A stretch of DNA of 64,000 bases from Paenibacillus arenilitoris (GTDB lineage Bacteria > Bacillota > Bacilli > Paenibacillales > Paenibacillaceae): the NCBI RefSeq assembly GCF_014705655.1, contig NZ_JACXIY010000029.1, positions 1 through 64,000 on the forward strand. Reading direction: 5' to 3'. Below are positions 39,810 through 48,514 of this stretch, piece by piece. Position 1 is the stretch's first letter, and each line of letters starts with the position of its first letter. The notes below the pieces were generated by a model that did not search any database, was not told the DNA's origin, and saw only the letters and a list, made by a program, of their open reading frames with translations. The position numbers and the translations under genes are program-made.

Positions 39810-41069
39810 CTAAGCGACGTTCGGGAAGATCAGCTTGAATTCGGTTCCTTTGCCGAGCTCGCTCTTCATGTCGATTTTGCCGCTCATCTTCCTGATGATG
39901 CCGAACGATACCATCGTGCCGAGGCCGGTTCCCTTCTCCTTCGTGGAGTAATAGGGCGTGCCCAGCCGCTTCATCTGCTCGGCGGTCATGCCGTGGCCGG
40001 TGTCGCTGATGACGATGACCGCTTGGCCGTTCAGCTTGTCGGTCTTCAGGTCCAGCACGCCCCCGCCCTGCATCGCCTCAATCGCGTTTTTGCCGATGTT
40101 CACCATGGCTTGCCGGAATTTGTAGCGGTCTCCCACGACGCAAGGCGCCTGCTCCTCCGCCAATGCGACGTTGATTTGGATGTTGTTGTAGTTGGCATAG
40201 GTCAGCAGCACGTTCGCCAAATATTGAACCTCGTCGTTCAAATTGATGCTCTCGATCACTTCCGGATCGGGCTTGGCGAGCGAGAGATAGTCGGTAATGA
40301 TGAGCTCGGCCCGGTCCAGCTCGTCGAAGCATATTCTTTTGTAATAGTCCTTCTTCCCGCTATCGAGCTCGGCCGTGCCCAACAATTGAATGAAGCCCCT
40401 GACCGTCGTGAGCGGATTGCGGATTTCGTGGGCGACGGAAGCGGCCATGTCCCCGACGATTTTCATTTTTTCGCTTTTAAAAAACTCTTCCTGCATGTAA
40501 TAATACTTTTTCAGGAACTCGATGACGTAGACGCTAAGCCCGACGATGACGCCCTGCAGCAAATAGGTTTGCAAGGTCGCCCACGGCTTGCTCATCAGCA
40601 AGCCGAGCTGGCCGATCATCGTGAGGTAGAGGCCGAAGGTCAGCAGCTTGACGAGGGTGCAGAGCGTGACGGCCATTGCGATCTTCCCCGCCAGTCTTAG
40701 CGAGCTGAAATACCGCAGAAACCAAACGACCAGGGCAAAGCTCGGCAGCAAGCCGATGGCGTAGTAAAGCTCGTTGGGATTGCCCATGAAATAACGGCAC
40801 GCGAGCAGCGTCGCGTACAGGAGCGAAGCGACCTGCCAGCCGCCGTAAAGCGAACCTACGCTTAACGGAATGGAGCGGAAGTCGTAGGTTAACCCGTTCA
40901 GATTAACCGGAATCGACATGGTGAGGACGAGGGCCGTCGAGAACAGAAGATAAATAAAAAGCCGGTACAGCAGCGTTCGGCTTTTCGTTTTGAAAATATA
41001 CGGAAACATAAGCAACGGGGTAAAAATGACGAAAATGTTCAAAATAAAATCTTTTAAGTAGCTCAGCAT
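39810..41069 (-). CDS. KinB-like sensor histidine kinase (5TMR-LYT type)
   Basis: A 419-residue kinase with six hydrophobic segments in the first 190 residues in the 5TM-5TMR_LYT arrangement, then HisKA AASVAHEIRNPLTTVRGFIQ and ATPase motifs MVNIGKNAIEAM, DTGHGM and GTGLGTMVSFGI. No response regulator nearby. This architecture is that of sporulation kinase KinB, which phosphorylates Spo0F. Second orphan kinase in this window. Confidence 0.87.
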   Translation of the reverse strand: MLSYLKDFILNIFVIFTPLLMFPYIFKTKSRTLLYRLFIYLLFSTALVLTMSIPVNLNGLTYDFRSIPLSVGSLYGGWQVASLLYATLLACRYFMGNPNELYYAIGLLPSFALVVWFLRYFSSLRLAGKIAMAVTLCTLVKLLTFGLYLTMIGQLGLLMSKPWATLQTYLLQGVIVGLSVYVIEFLKKYYYMQEEFFKSEKMKIVGDMAASVAHEIRNPLTTVRGFIQLLGTAELDSGKKDYYKRICFDELDRAELIITDYLSLAKPDPEVIESINLNDEVQYLANVLLTYANYNNIQINVALAEEQAPCVVGDRYKFRQAMVNIGKNAIEAMQGGGVLDLKTDKLNGQAVIVISDTGHGMTAEQMKRLGTPYYSTKEKGTGLGTMVSFGIIRKMSGKIDMKSELGKGTEFKLIFPNVA

Positions 41070-41213
41070 GAATGCCCCCAGCTTACGACGTCTTGAATGA
41101 TTGAATCGTCATCGATAACATTATCAATATATCATAAATAGGAGAAATTGAGAGGGGCCAAACGTAAGATTGCCGCCCGAAATTCGATTAAGATCACGCA
41201 AAGGATGGTGCCC

Positions 41214-42257
41214 ATGAAAATAGGATTCGCACGACTGATCGCCGCTGAGTGGGTGGCGGGAAACGCCGGTCGGTTCCCCGGATTCCTCGGGGCTTATTTC
41301 AGCGGCTCGACGGTCGGGCTGCCGGACGACGCGGAGCTTCCGGCGTCGTCGGATGTCGACGTCGTTATCGTTATCGAGCAGGCCGAACCGCCGGTCAAGC
41401 TTGGCAAATTCGCATACCGGGATACGCTCATCGAAGCGACGTACCTGTCGATGGATCAGCTCCGATCGGCCGAGGAGGTGCTGTCGTCTTACCATCTGGC
41501 CGGCAGCTTTCGGATCGATACGGTCATATCCGATCCGACCGGGCGGCTGCGCGAGCTGCAGGCCGAGGTAGCCCGCCGCTTCGCGGAGCCGGAATGGGTC
41601 CGCCGCCGCTGCTTGAACGCCCGGCAGCGGATCGAGCGCGGGCTGCGGGCCGTCGACCCGTCCGCTCCGCTGCACGAGAGGGTGACGTCGTGGCTGTTCC
41701 CGACCGGCGTCACGACGCATGTGCTGCTCGTCGCCGCGCTCCGCAACCCTACCGTCCGTCTCCGTTATGCCGCCGCGCGCGACGTTCTTGCCGCATACGG
41801 GCAAGACGGGCTCTACCCGGAGCTGCTGGAACTGCTTGGCTGCGAGCGGATGACGCCGGAACGCGCCCTCCGTCACCTGGACGGGCTTGCCCGGACATTC
41901 GACGCCGCGGCGGCCGCCGCCAGGACGCCCTTCTTCTTCAGCAGCGACATTACGGCCTCGGCGCGGCCGATCGCGATCGACGGCAGCCGCGCGCTCATCC
42001 GGTCCGGCCTCCATCGCGAAGCCGTGTTCTGGATCGTCGCCACGTACGCGCGCTGCCACGCCATTCTTGCCGCGGACGCGCCGCCGGACGTGCGGCGCGA
42101 GCTCGTCCCGGCCTTTGAGGCCGTCGTCGCCGATCTCGGAGTCGCTGCCTCCGCCGACCTTCTTCGCCGCGCGGACGACGTCCTCGCCTTCCTGCCTCGG
42201 CTGTGGGACGCCGCCGAGGCGATCATGGCCGCCAACCCGGCCATTACGGGGAGGTAG
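41214..42257 (+). CDS. Nucleotidyltransferase-fold protein
   Basis: A 347-residue protein. The N-terminus has the polymerase-beta-like nucleotidyltransferase motif: YFSGSTVGLPDDAEL, then SSDVDVVIVIE with the two metal-binding aspartates; the rest is helical, as in aminoglycoside adenylyltransferase-like proteins. ATG 41214 is chosen with AAGGATGG upstream. Extremely GC-rich. Substrate unknown; antibiotic modification is possible but not shown. Confidence 0.7.
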   Translation: MKIGFARLIAAEWVAGNAGRFPGFLGAYFSGSTVGLPDDAELPASSDVDVVIVIEQAEPPVKLGKFAYRDTLIEATYLSMDQLRSAEEVLSSYHLAGSFRIDTVISDPTGRLRELQAEVARRFAEPEWVRRRCLNARQRIERGLRAVDPSAPLHERVTSWLFPTGVTTHVLLVAALRNPTVRLRYAAARDVLAAYGQDGLYPELLELLGCERMTPERALRHLDGLARTFDAAAAAARTPFFFSSDITASARPIAIDGSRALIRSGLHREAVFWIVATYARCHAILAADAPPDVRRELVPAFEAVVADLGVAASADLLRRADDVLAFLPRLWDAAEAIMAANPAITGR

Positions 42258-42310
42258 CGCCGGAGAGGGCGCGACTAGTCGGTGGTGGCCGGGGCAACCG
42301 TCGGGGGCGG

Positions 42311-42546
42311 CGCTTTTTGCGCCGGATTCCGGCTGCCGGGAGGGCATCAGATCTAATTTTTGGATCTGATCGCCCGTTCCGGGCCGGCTTGGCCCGATCA
42401 GGTCTAATTTTTAGACCTGATTCGCCGTTTAGTCGCTTTTTGCGCCGGATTCCGGCTTCCGGGAGGGCATCAGATCTAATTTTTGGATCTGATCGCCCGT
42501 TCCGGGCCCGCTTGGCCCGATCAGGTCTAATTTTTAGACCTGATTC
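42311..42546. repeat. Tandem pair of 123-bp dual-hairpin units
   Basis: Two copies (42311-42433 and 42434-42546) start with CGCTTTTTGCGCCGGATTCC. Each holds two hairpins with the same loop text: ATCAGATC-TAATTTTTG-GATCTGAT and ATCAGGTCT-AATTTTT-AGACCTGAT, separated by a GC-rich spacer CGCCCGTTCCGGGC. The copies differ at only a few positions outside the stems. No reading frame of merit crosses them. The remaining intergenic sequence (42258-42310, 42547-42725) has no recognised feature. Confidence 0.85.
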
Positions 42547-42725
42547 ACCAGAGGGGTGCGAACGGCGATTGATGCGTATCGCATATGGGATGCGAGACGG
42601 CAGACGTTCTACGGAACCGCGGGCATACTCGGCGAAACCTAGCAATAAGAAGAAACGCGGCGGCTTCCGCTATGCTAAATTAGGCTTGTACGATTCGAAA
42701 TCAAAACCGGAAGGGTGTTTGGAAG

Positions 42726-43130
42726 ATGGGCGTGTTGAAGCCTTACCTGCTCTCGGAGGATGCGAGAGCGCAAGCCGATTTCTACGTGCAGGCGCTCGGC
42801 GGAGAGATCATGTTCCTAAGCACGCACGGGGAGTTGATGGGCGCGCAGAACGAGCTTAAGAACAAGGTCGTGCATATGTGCGTGGTCGTGGCCGGGGGAA
42901 ATCCGATCTTCATGGCGGATGCGATCGAGCCGATCGCCCAAGGGACGAACTTCTCGCTGTCGATCGAATACAAAACGGAAGCCGAAGCGCGCGATGCGTT
43001 CGACAAGATCTCGGCGGGCGGCCGGGTAAAGTACCCTTTTGCCCTGCAGCCGTTCGGCCTCTATTTGGGCGAAGCCGCCGATCAGTTCGGCGTCATTTGG
43101 ATGATTACCGCAGAGCCGCAAGCGGAGTAG
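42726..43130 (+). CDS. VOC-family (PhnB-like) protein
   Basis: A 134-residue protein of the glyoxalase/bleomycin-resistance fold, PhnB-like: residues 5-30 LKPYLLSEDARAQADFYVQA, then NPIFMADAIEP and the closing DQFGVIWMI. Family members of this type are mostly of unknown activity. Start ATG 42726 lies behind GGAAG. Single gene. Confidence 0.8.
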   Translation: MGVLKPYLLSEDARAQADFYVQALGGEIMFLSTHGELMGAQNELKNKVVHMCVVVAGGNPIFMADAIEPIAQGTNFSLSIEYKTEAEARDAFDKISAGGRVKYPFALQPFGLYLGEAADQFGVIWMITAEPQAE

Positions 43131-43147
43131 CGAAGTTTGGCGGACAA

Positions 43148-43190
43148 AAAATAAGAGTGAGGCAGTGTCGAACCTGCTCCACTCTTTTTT
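43148..43190 (+). terminator. Terminator after the VOC gene
   Basis: AAGAGTG and GCAG pair with CTGC and CACTCTT, followed by seven T residues. Confidence 0.85.
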
Positions 43191-43311
43191 TATCGGCTAC
43201 TCGAACAGCCCGACCGGGTACAGGAAAATGAACAGCGTTAACAACGGAGCGACGTAACGATCGCAGAAGCATCCACGACACGCATCTCCCGCTTCCGGAT
43301 TCTTAACCGAG

Positions 43312-44739
43312 CTATTCGTTCAAATACGTGTTGATCCGGCTCGCGAGCGTGCCCGCCACCGCTTCGGCGGATTTGCTGCCGGAGAAATAAGCCGCCGACT
43401 CCTCGGCGATCATGCTCATCACCTTCGGATCCTGATTGCTGTATTTGCCGACGCTCGGCATCAAGCTCTTGATCTTCTCGACATCCTCGTCGGTCAGCGT
43501 CGGGGTGATCGTCTCGCCGTCCTTGTTCCGCAGCATGATGCTGGGCCCTTTGCCTTCGCCGCCGCCGCTGCCGGAGTTCGCCAGCATCTCCTTCGTCTCC
43601 GTCAGCTTGTTGCCGAGCGCGGCCTTATTCACCGGAAAATTCATCAGCGCTCTGGACGACTGCATCTCCTCGGAGAGCAGGAATTTGACGAACGACCACG
43701 CGGCATCCTTCACTTCCGACTTCGCGTTCAGTCCTAGCACCTGTCCCGATTTGAACGGAATGCCCTCGTCCTCGCCCGTTCCCGGCGGACGGATCATATC
43801 CTGCGGCTCTCCTCCTCCTGCCTGCGGCATAATCGCGGCATCCATCGGAGAGGCCATGCCCGCCTGCCTGAAGCTCGCGTTGGCCGGCCCCATCATTTCC
43901 TTGGTCGCGAAGCCGCCGTCGTAGAGATGCTTGATTTTCTCCATGTACGTTTGGAACAGGCCCGCGTCGAACGCCGCGGCGTCGCCGTCTTTCTTGACCA
44001 GCTGCCCGTAAAGCGATTCGGCCAAATAGCCGAGCAGCGCTTCGGGCTCCATCGCCGCAATGCCGAATTTGCCGTCGGTGCTCGTCTGTTCGATCAGCTC
44101 GACGAACTGGTCCCATGTCCACGTCTTCTCGTCCAGCCCGTTCTGCTCAAGAAGGGACAGGTCCCCCAGCATCGCGCTTAGCGAGAACGAGGTCGGAATG
44201 CCGTACCAGCCGCCTCCATTCGAAACGGCCGCAAACACGTTCTCGTAATACTCCGATTTATTGAAGCTTGCGTCCGCGCCGACGAGAGCGTTCCAATCCG
44301 CCAGCAGCCCTTTGTCCGCGTACTTGCCGACCGGGAGATATTCGACGGAAATAATGTCCGCGGCGTTGCCCGACATGATCGCGGTATTGACGCTGCTCGC
44401 GTATTTGTCCACGTCCTCTTTCTTCGGGCCTTCCTCCGTTCCCGGACCTTTGCGGATCATCATCTTGTCGCCGCCGCTCGTATCGGCGGGCACGATCTCT
44501 TCGATTTGAACGTCGATGTCCGGGTTCGCGGCTTCGAACTTCTGCTCCGCTTCCGTCAGGAAGCGGTCCTTGGTCAGGACGCTCATCGTGACGGCCGTCC
44601 TGCCGTCCGCCGCTGGCGCGTCCTCCGATACCGGCGGGGCTTCTCCCGCCCCGTCGTCCGTTTTGCCTCCCGAGCATGCCGTCATGGCGGCGCACATCAG
44701 AACGAGCGCCCCGGATTGCCAAGCTTTTCTTTTTACCAT
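43312..44739 (-). CDS. ABC transporter substrate-binding lipoprotein (sugar type)
   Basis: A 475-residue lipoprotein: lipobox LVLMCAAMTAC, an acidic Ala/Pro-rich linker, then a family 1 extracellular solute-binding fold (FLTEAEQKFEAANPDIDVQI). ATG 44739 follows AGGAGG. It is the last gene of an operon with two sugar-type permeases and an HlyD-like protein, regulated beside a divergent two-component system. Ligand unknown. No ATPase gene is in the operon, so a shared MsmX-like ATPase elsewhere is likely. Confidence 0.88.
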   Translation of the reverse strand: MVKRKAWQSGALVLMCAAMTACSGGKTDDGAGEAPPVSEDAPAADGRTAVTMSVLTKDRFLTEAEQKFEAANPDIDVQIEEIVPADTSGGDKMMIRKGPGTEEGPKKEDVDKYASSVNTAIMSGNAADIISVEYLPVGKYADKGLLADWNALVGADASFNKSEYYENVFAAVSNGGGWYGIPTSFSLSAMLGDLSLLEQNGLDEKTWTWDQFVELIEQTSTDGKFGIAAMEPEALLGYLAESLYGQLVKKDGDAAAFDAGLFQTYMEKIKHLYDGGFATKEMMGPANASFRQAGMASPMDAAIMPQAGGGEPQDMIRPPGTGEDEGIPFKSGQVLGLNAKSEVKDAAWSFVKFLLSEEMQSSRALMNFPVNKAALGNKLTETKEMLANSGSGGGEGKGPSIMLRNKDGETITPTLTDEDVEKIKSLMPSVGKYSNQDPKVMSMIAEESAAYFSGSKSAEAVAGTLASRINTYLNE

Positions 44740-44775
44740 ATCGATTCCTCCTGGCTTCATTGAATTTGCCGATCG

Positions 44776-45852
44776 TTAATAACGGACGCGGTCGCCGTCG
44801 CCGATCGGTTCGCTGGATTCCGTAACGTACGATTCGTCCGGCATCAGACCGTCCGCCACGACCGTGTCGCCGTTCTCATCCTTGACGGTGATATAGGTTT
44901 TGCTGACATAATAAGCGGTGCCGAGCGGGCCGTCCTTCTCGGACACCGTGTACACGAAATAGCCTTCATTGTCTTGTTCCAGCACGTCCTTCGGAATTTG
45001 CATCCCGAACGACTTGCTCTGGTTCACGATATGGACGGAGGCCTTCAGCCCCGGCTTCAGTGCGGCGTCCAACACGTCGAAGGTGATCCGTTTGTTGCCG
45101 CTCTCCGCCTCCGCCGCATCCTCGATTTCGGAAATGCTCCCTTCCACGGTTCTGCGCGGCTCTTCGTCGAGCTGAACCTTGACCGCATCGCCGATGCGGA
45201 GCATCGAAGCGTCGTCGCCGTCCGCCGTAATGGAAAATTGGTAGCCGGAGGAATCGTCGGCGACTTCGACGACCGGCTGTCCGCGGCCCGCGGAGGCGCC
45301 CTCGGAGGCGTTGACCGCCGTAACGACGCCGTCGACGGGCGATTTCAGCGTGCCGCCTTCGGCGATCAGCTTCTGCAGGTCGGCGATTTTGCGCTCCTGC
45401 ACCTGCATGTCCAGCTGCTGCATTTCGATGTCGCGCTTCTGGTTGTCGATGCCGACGGGATCGCCTTCCCGCAGCATCGTTTTGAGCTGGTCGGCCATTT
45501 TGTCCAGCTGCAGCTTCTGCTGCTCGTAGCGGGTCCGCTCGTCCTGCAGCGTCCGCTCCGTCGATGACGTATCGAACGTGACGAGCGGGTCGCCCCGCTT
45601 CACCCGGTCGTTCTTGCTCTTCAAGACCCGCTCGACCTTCCAGTCCCCTTCCGGATACAACTGGGCCGTCTGCCCAGGCTCCAGAAAGCCTTCGCCCGTC
45701 ACGGTCAAATCGAGCCCGCCCGTATCGGGCTTGTCGACCGACACCTTGGGCAGCGACAAGCCCTGTATCGTATTGGACAGAAACGTAAGCGCGAGAAGGC
45801 CGAGGAAAAAAAAGCCGATCAGCCAGCGAAGCGCCTGTTTGCGTCGTTGCAT
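44776..45852 (-). CDS. HlyD-like periplasmic-adaptor/membrane fusion protein
   Basis: A 358-residue protein with one N-terminal membrane helix (ALRWLIGFFFLGLLALTFL), a lipoyl/barrel-sandwich part (LEPGQTAQLYPEGDWKVERV; ...SPVDGVVTAVNASEGASAG), a coiled-coil hairpin (about 110-160) and a beta-barrel region. This is the layout of RND/MacA-type adaptors, which normally work with exporters. Here it lies between permease 2 and the solute-binding protein of an importer-type operon, a very unusual place. Confidence 0.85.
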   Translation of the reverse strand: MQRRKQALRWLIGFFFLGLLALTFLSNTIQGLSLPKVSVDKPDTGGLDLTVTGEGFLEPGQTAQLYPEGDWKVERVLKSKNDRVKRGDPLVTFDTSSTERTLQDERTRYEQQKLQLDKMADQLKTMLREGDPVGIDNQKRDIEMQQLDMQVQERKIADLQKLIAEGGTLKSPVDGVVTAVNASEGASAGRGQPVVEVADDSSGYQFSITADGDDASMLRIGDAVKVQLDEEPRRTVEGSISEIEDAAEAESGNKRITFDVLDAALKPGLKASVHIVNQSKSFGMQIPKDVLEQDNEGYFVYTVSEKDGPLGTAYYVSKTYITVKDENGDTVVADGLMPDESYVTESSEPIGDGDRVRY

Positions 45853-45893
45853 GTTCGAATGATCACCTCCCCCTTCGTTTAATGAGCCCGGCG

Positions 45894-46766
45894 TCAGCCT
45901 TTGATGCCCGACATTTGAATGCCCTCCACCAGATGCTCTTCGCCGTAGAGGAAGAGAAAGACCACCGGCGTCATGTAGAGGACGGAAGCCGCGAACGCGA
46001 CCCCCCGCGCCCCTTCGGCGATATTCGCCAGGTAGACGGACAGCGGCTGGCGGACCGTCTCGGCCAGAAACAAAATCGGCTGCTCCACCATGTTCCAGTT
46101 ATCCACGAACGACAGTAGGATGAGCGCCGCCACCCCCGGCCTCGCGAGCGGCAGCACGATATGCAGGAAGGCCCTAAGATAGCCCGCGCCGTCGATCTTC
46201 GCCGCCTCCAGATAGGCGTCCGGTATGCCCGACATGAATTGCCGCATCAGGAAGACGCCGAACGAGGCGAAGATGCCGGGCAGCACGATCGCGCCGTAAT
46301 GGTTCAATAGGCCAAGCTTATCCGCGACGAGATAGTTCGGGACGAGCGTCACCTGGAACGGCATGAGCATCGTCAGCAGGTAGACGAAGAAGAGCTTGTC
46401 TCTTCCGGGAAAAGCCAGCTTCGCGAACGCGAATCCGGCCAACGTGCCGACGGCCGCCTGCCCGAGTATGATCGGCAGCGTCAGCTTGACCGAGTTCCAG
46501 AAATGCAGCAAAAACTTCGGCCGCTTCAGCAGCACTTCGCCGAATTGGGACAGCGAGACCTGCTCCGGAATGAGGCGGATGGCCGCATGCTTGCCGGCTT
46601 CTGCGGAATCGCCGCCGCCAAGCGCCTCGTAATGGCGGCCGATCTCATCCTCTGACATGAACGAGTTGGTTGCCGTCAGCACGACGGGGAACAGCATCGC
46701 CGCCGCGAGCAGGCCGAGAAAGACGAATTTGATGCCGGTCAACGCGTTTCGCATTGCAATCGTCAT
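45894..46766 (-). CDS. Sugar-type ABC permease (MalG/LacG family)
   Basis: A 290-residue permease with six membrane segments and the EAA loop EAAKIDGAGYLRAFLHIVLP. It carries a large extra extracytoplasmic loop after TM1 (about residues 35-80, acidic). Start overlaps the stop of the preceding permease by four bases, so they are coupled. Partner of the upstream permease. Confidence 0.9.
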   Translation of the reverse strand: MTIAMRNALTGIKFVFLGLLAAAMLFPVVLTATNSFMSEDEIGRHYEALGGGDSAEAGKHAAIRLIPEQVSLSQFGEVLLKRPKFLLHFWNSVKLTLPIILGQAAVGTLAGFAFAKLAFPGRDKLFFVYLLTMLMPFQVTLVPNYLVADKLGLLNHYGAIVLPGIFASFGVFLMRQFMSGIPDAYLEAAKIDGAGYLRAFLHIVLPLARPGVAALILLSFVDNWNMVEQPILFLAETVRQPLSVYLANIAEGARGVAFAASVLYMTPVVFLFLYGEEHLVEGIQMSGIKG

Positions 46767-47638
46767 TGTTCGAGCGCCCTCCTTGACCGTCGTTCCGCCG
46801 CAAACAGGACGTACACCGTCGCCCCGATCACGATCGCCAGCAGGACGGCCGCCGCCGTCAGCTTCGGATAGTCCAGCGCCTGAAACATGTTGTTCATAAA
46901 ATGCTGCAGCGTGTAGATCGTGTCATACGGGTAGGGGCCTGCTACCAGGTACGTTTCGCGGAACACCTTGAACGACGAAACGATGCTCATGACGATGACG
47001 AAGAACGACGTCGGCGCGAGACCCGGCACCGTAATATGCCGGAACTTGCGGATCGCGCCCGCGCCGTCGATCGACGCCGACTCGTACTGCTCCGCCGGAA
47101 TGTTGGCAAGGCCCGCGAGAAATACGATCAGGTTGTAGCCGGCGTTTTTCCACAGAAAGACGAGCAGCATGACGGCGAGCGCCCACCCGGTATTCATCCA
47201 GTCGACGGGCTCGACGCCCCATTTCAGGAACAGGCCGTTCACCGCTCCGTTCCACTGCAGCAGCGTCTGCCACACGAGAATGATAGACGCGACGGGCACG
47301 ACCATCGGCAGCAGGAACATCGACCGGAACGTCTGGCGGAAGGGCAGCGCCCCCTTAAGCAGCATGGCAAGGCCCAGAGATACCGCGAAGAGCAGCGGCA
47401 CGCTGACGCCGGCGAACATCAGGGAGTTCACGAAGGCTTTGCGGAAGGAGCCGCTCGCCCATAACGCCCGGTAGTTGTCGAAGCCGACGAGGTTGCCGTT
47501 CACGGGATTGTCTATTATCGAATAATAGGCGACCGCCCCGAACGGAATAATGAAAAACAGAAGAAACCCGGCAAGGCTCGGCGCAAGGAACAGCAGCACG
47601 AATGGCGCGTCCCGCCGGTATTGTCGATGCCGTCTCAA
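46763..47638 (-). CDS. Sugar-type ABC permease (MalF/LacF family)
   Basis: A 291-residue permease with six membrane segments and EAA loop ESASIDGAGAIRKFRHITVP. Start TTG 47638 is deduced from AAAGGAGG seven bases upstream; the frame is open further but without a site. First gene of the minus-strand operon; its promoter region is shared with the divergent two-component genes. Confidence 0.88.
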   Translation of the reverse strand: MRRHRQYRRDAPFVLLFLAPSLAGFLLFFIIPFGAVAYYSIIDNPVNGNLVGFDNYRALWASGSFRKAFVNSLMFAGVSVPLLFAVSLGLAMLLKGALPFRQTFRSMFLLPMVVPVASIILVWQTLLQWNGAVNGLFLKWGVEPVDWMNTGWALAVMLLVFLWKNAGYNLIVFLAGLANIPAEQYESASIDGAGAIRKFRHITVPGLAPTSFFVIVMSIVSSFKVFRETYLVAGPYPYDTIYTLQHFMNNMFQALDYPKLTAAAVLLAIVIGATVYVLFAAERRSRRALEQ

Positions 47639-47710
47639 ATGACCGCCTCCTTTCAAGGGCTCGCTTCGTACGCGCTTTGGCCGCTGGCACGATCCCATCA
47701 TAGTCGCTTT

Positions 47711-47747
47711 GTGTGACAGCCGTGTGACAGCGCCAACCGTGACAAAC
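47711..47747. promoter_or_regulatory. Direct repeats for the adjacent OmpR-type regulator
   Basis: GTGTGACAGC occurs at 47711-47720 and 47722-47731, exactly 11 bp apart, and a third relative CGTGACAAAC lies at 47738-47747. One-turn direct repeats are typical OmpR-family sites. The third one overlaps the -35 (GTGACA, 47739-47744) of a promoter with TACAAT at 47763-47768 that reads into the regulator gene. Confidence 0.65.
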
Positions 47748-47818
47748 GCGTACAAGCTCGCTTACAATAAGGCTGTAAAAATCGATTCGGAAGCAACGAA
47801 GGGGAAGGACGGGTCCGT

Positions 47819-48514
47819 ATGAAACCGAAAGTGCTCATCGTCGAGGACGAACGGCGCCTCCGCGAGCTGGTCGCCGATTATTTGGAGGAGGAAGGGTTCG
47901 ATTGGCGCGAGTGCGCGCGGGGGGACCTCGCCTTGGACGCGTTCCGGCAGCATGCGCCGAATCTCGTCATTCTCGATATTTTGATGCCGGGGCTGGACGG
48001 CTACGACGTCTGCGAAGCGATCCGGAAAGAGTCGGACGTGCCGATCGTGTTCCTGACGGCCAAGTCCGAGGAGGACGACAAGCTGCTCGGGTACGATCTG
48101 GGCGCCGACGATTACGTGACGAAGCCCTTCAGCCCGAAAGTGCTCGTGGCGAAAATAAAAGCGCTGCTGAAACGGGCGGAGACGGCGAAGCTGGCCCTTC
48201 CTCCCGCAGCCGAAGCGGAACGGATGGAAATGGACGGGCTGTCGCTCGATATGACGGCGAGAGAAGCGGCGCTGAACGGCAAGCCCCTCGAGCTGTCGCC
48301 CAAGGAATTCGATCTGCTGCTCCATTTCGCGCGCAACCGCAACCGCGTCCTCAGCCGCGATATGCTGCTGGACGCCGTATGGGGATACGACTACGAGGGG
48401 TATGTCCGGACGGTCGACACTTACGTGAAGCGGCTGAGGCAGAAGCTCGGGGATCGGGCGGACCTGATCGTTACGCTGCGGGGCAACGGGTACCGGATGA
48501 AGGTGGCGCCGTGA
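47819..48514 (+). CDS. OmpR/PhoB-family response regulator
   Basis: A 231-residue regulator: receiver with phospho-acceptor Asp in NLVILDILMPGLDGYD and Lys in DDYVTKPFSP, and a winged-helix DNA-binding domain (LSPKEFDLLLHFARNRNRVL ... VRTVDTYVKRLRQKLG). Its gene overlaps the kinase gene by four bases. Divergent from the ABC/HlyD operon; direct repeats between them point to control of both. Confidence 0.93.
   Translation: MKPKVLIVEDERRLRELVADYLEEEGFDWRECARGDLALDAFRQHAPNLVILDILMPGLDGYDVCEAIRKESDVPIVFLTAKSEEDDKLLGYDLGADDYVTKPFSPKVLVAKIKALLKRAETAKLALPPAAEAERMEMDGLSLDMTAREAALNGKPLELSPKEFDLLLHFARNRNRVLSRDMLLDAVWGYDYEGYVRTVDTYVKRLRQKLGDRADLIVTLRGNGYRMKVAP

Noticed and set aside
42311..42546. CRISPR array
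   Set aside because: Only two long units, internal hairpins and no unique spacers or cas genes.
47902..48510. Upstream extension of the kinase frame into the regulator gene
   Set aside because: It reads the regulator in the wrong frame; the kinase starts at GTG 48511 with the GTGA overlap.
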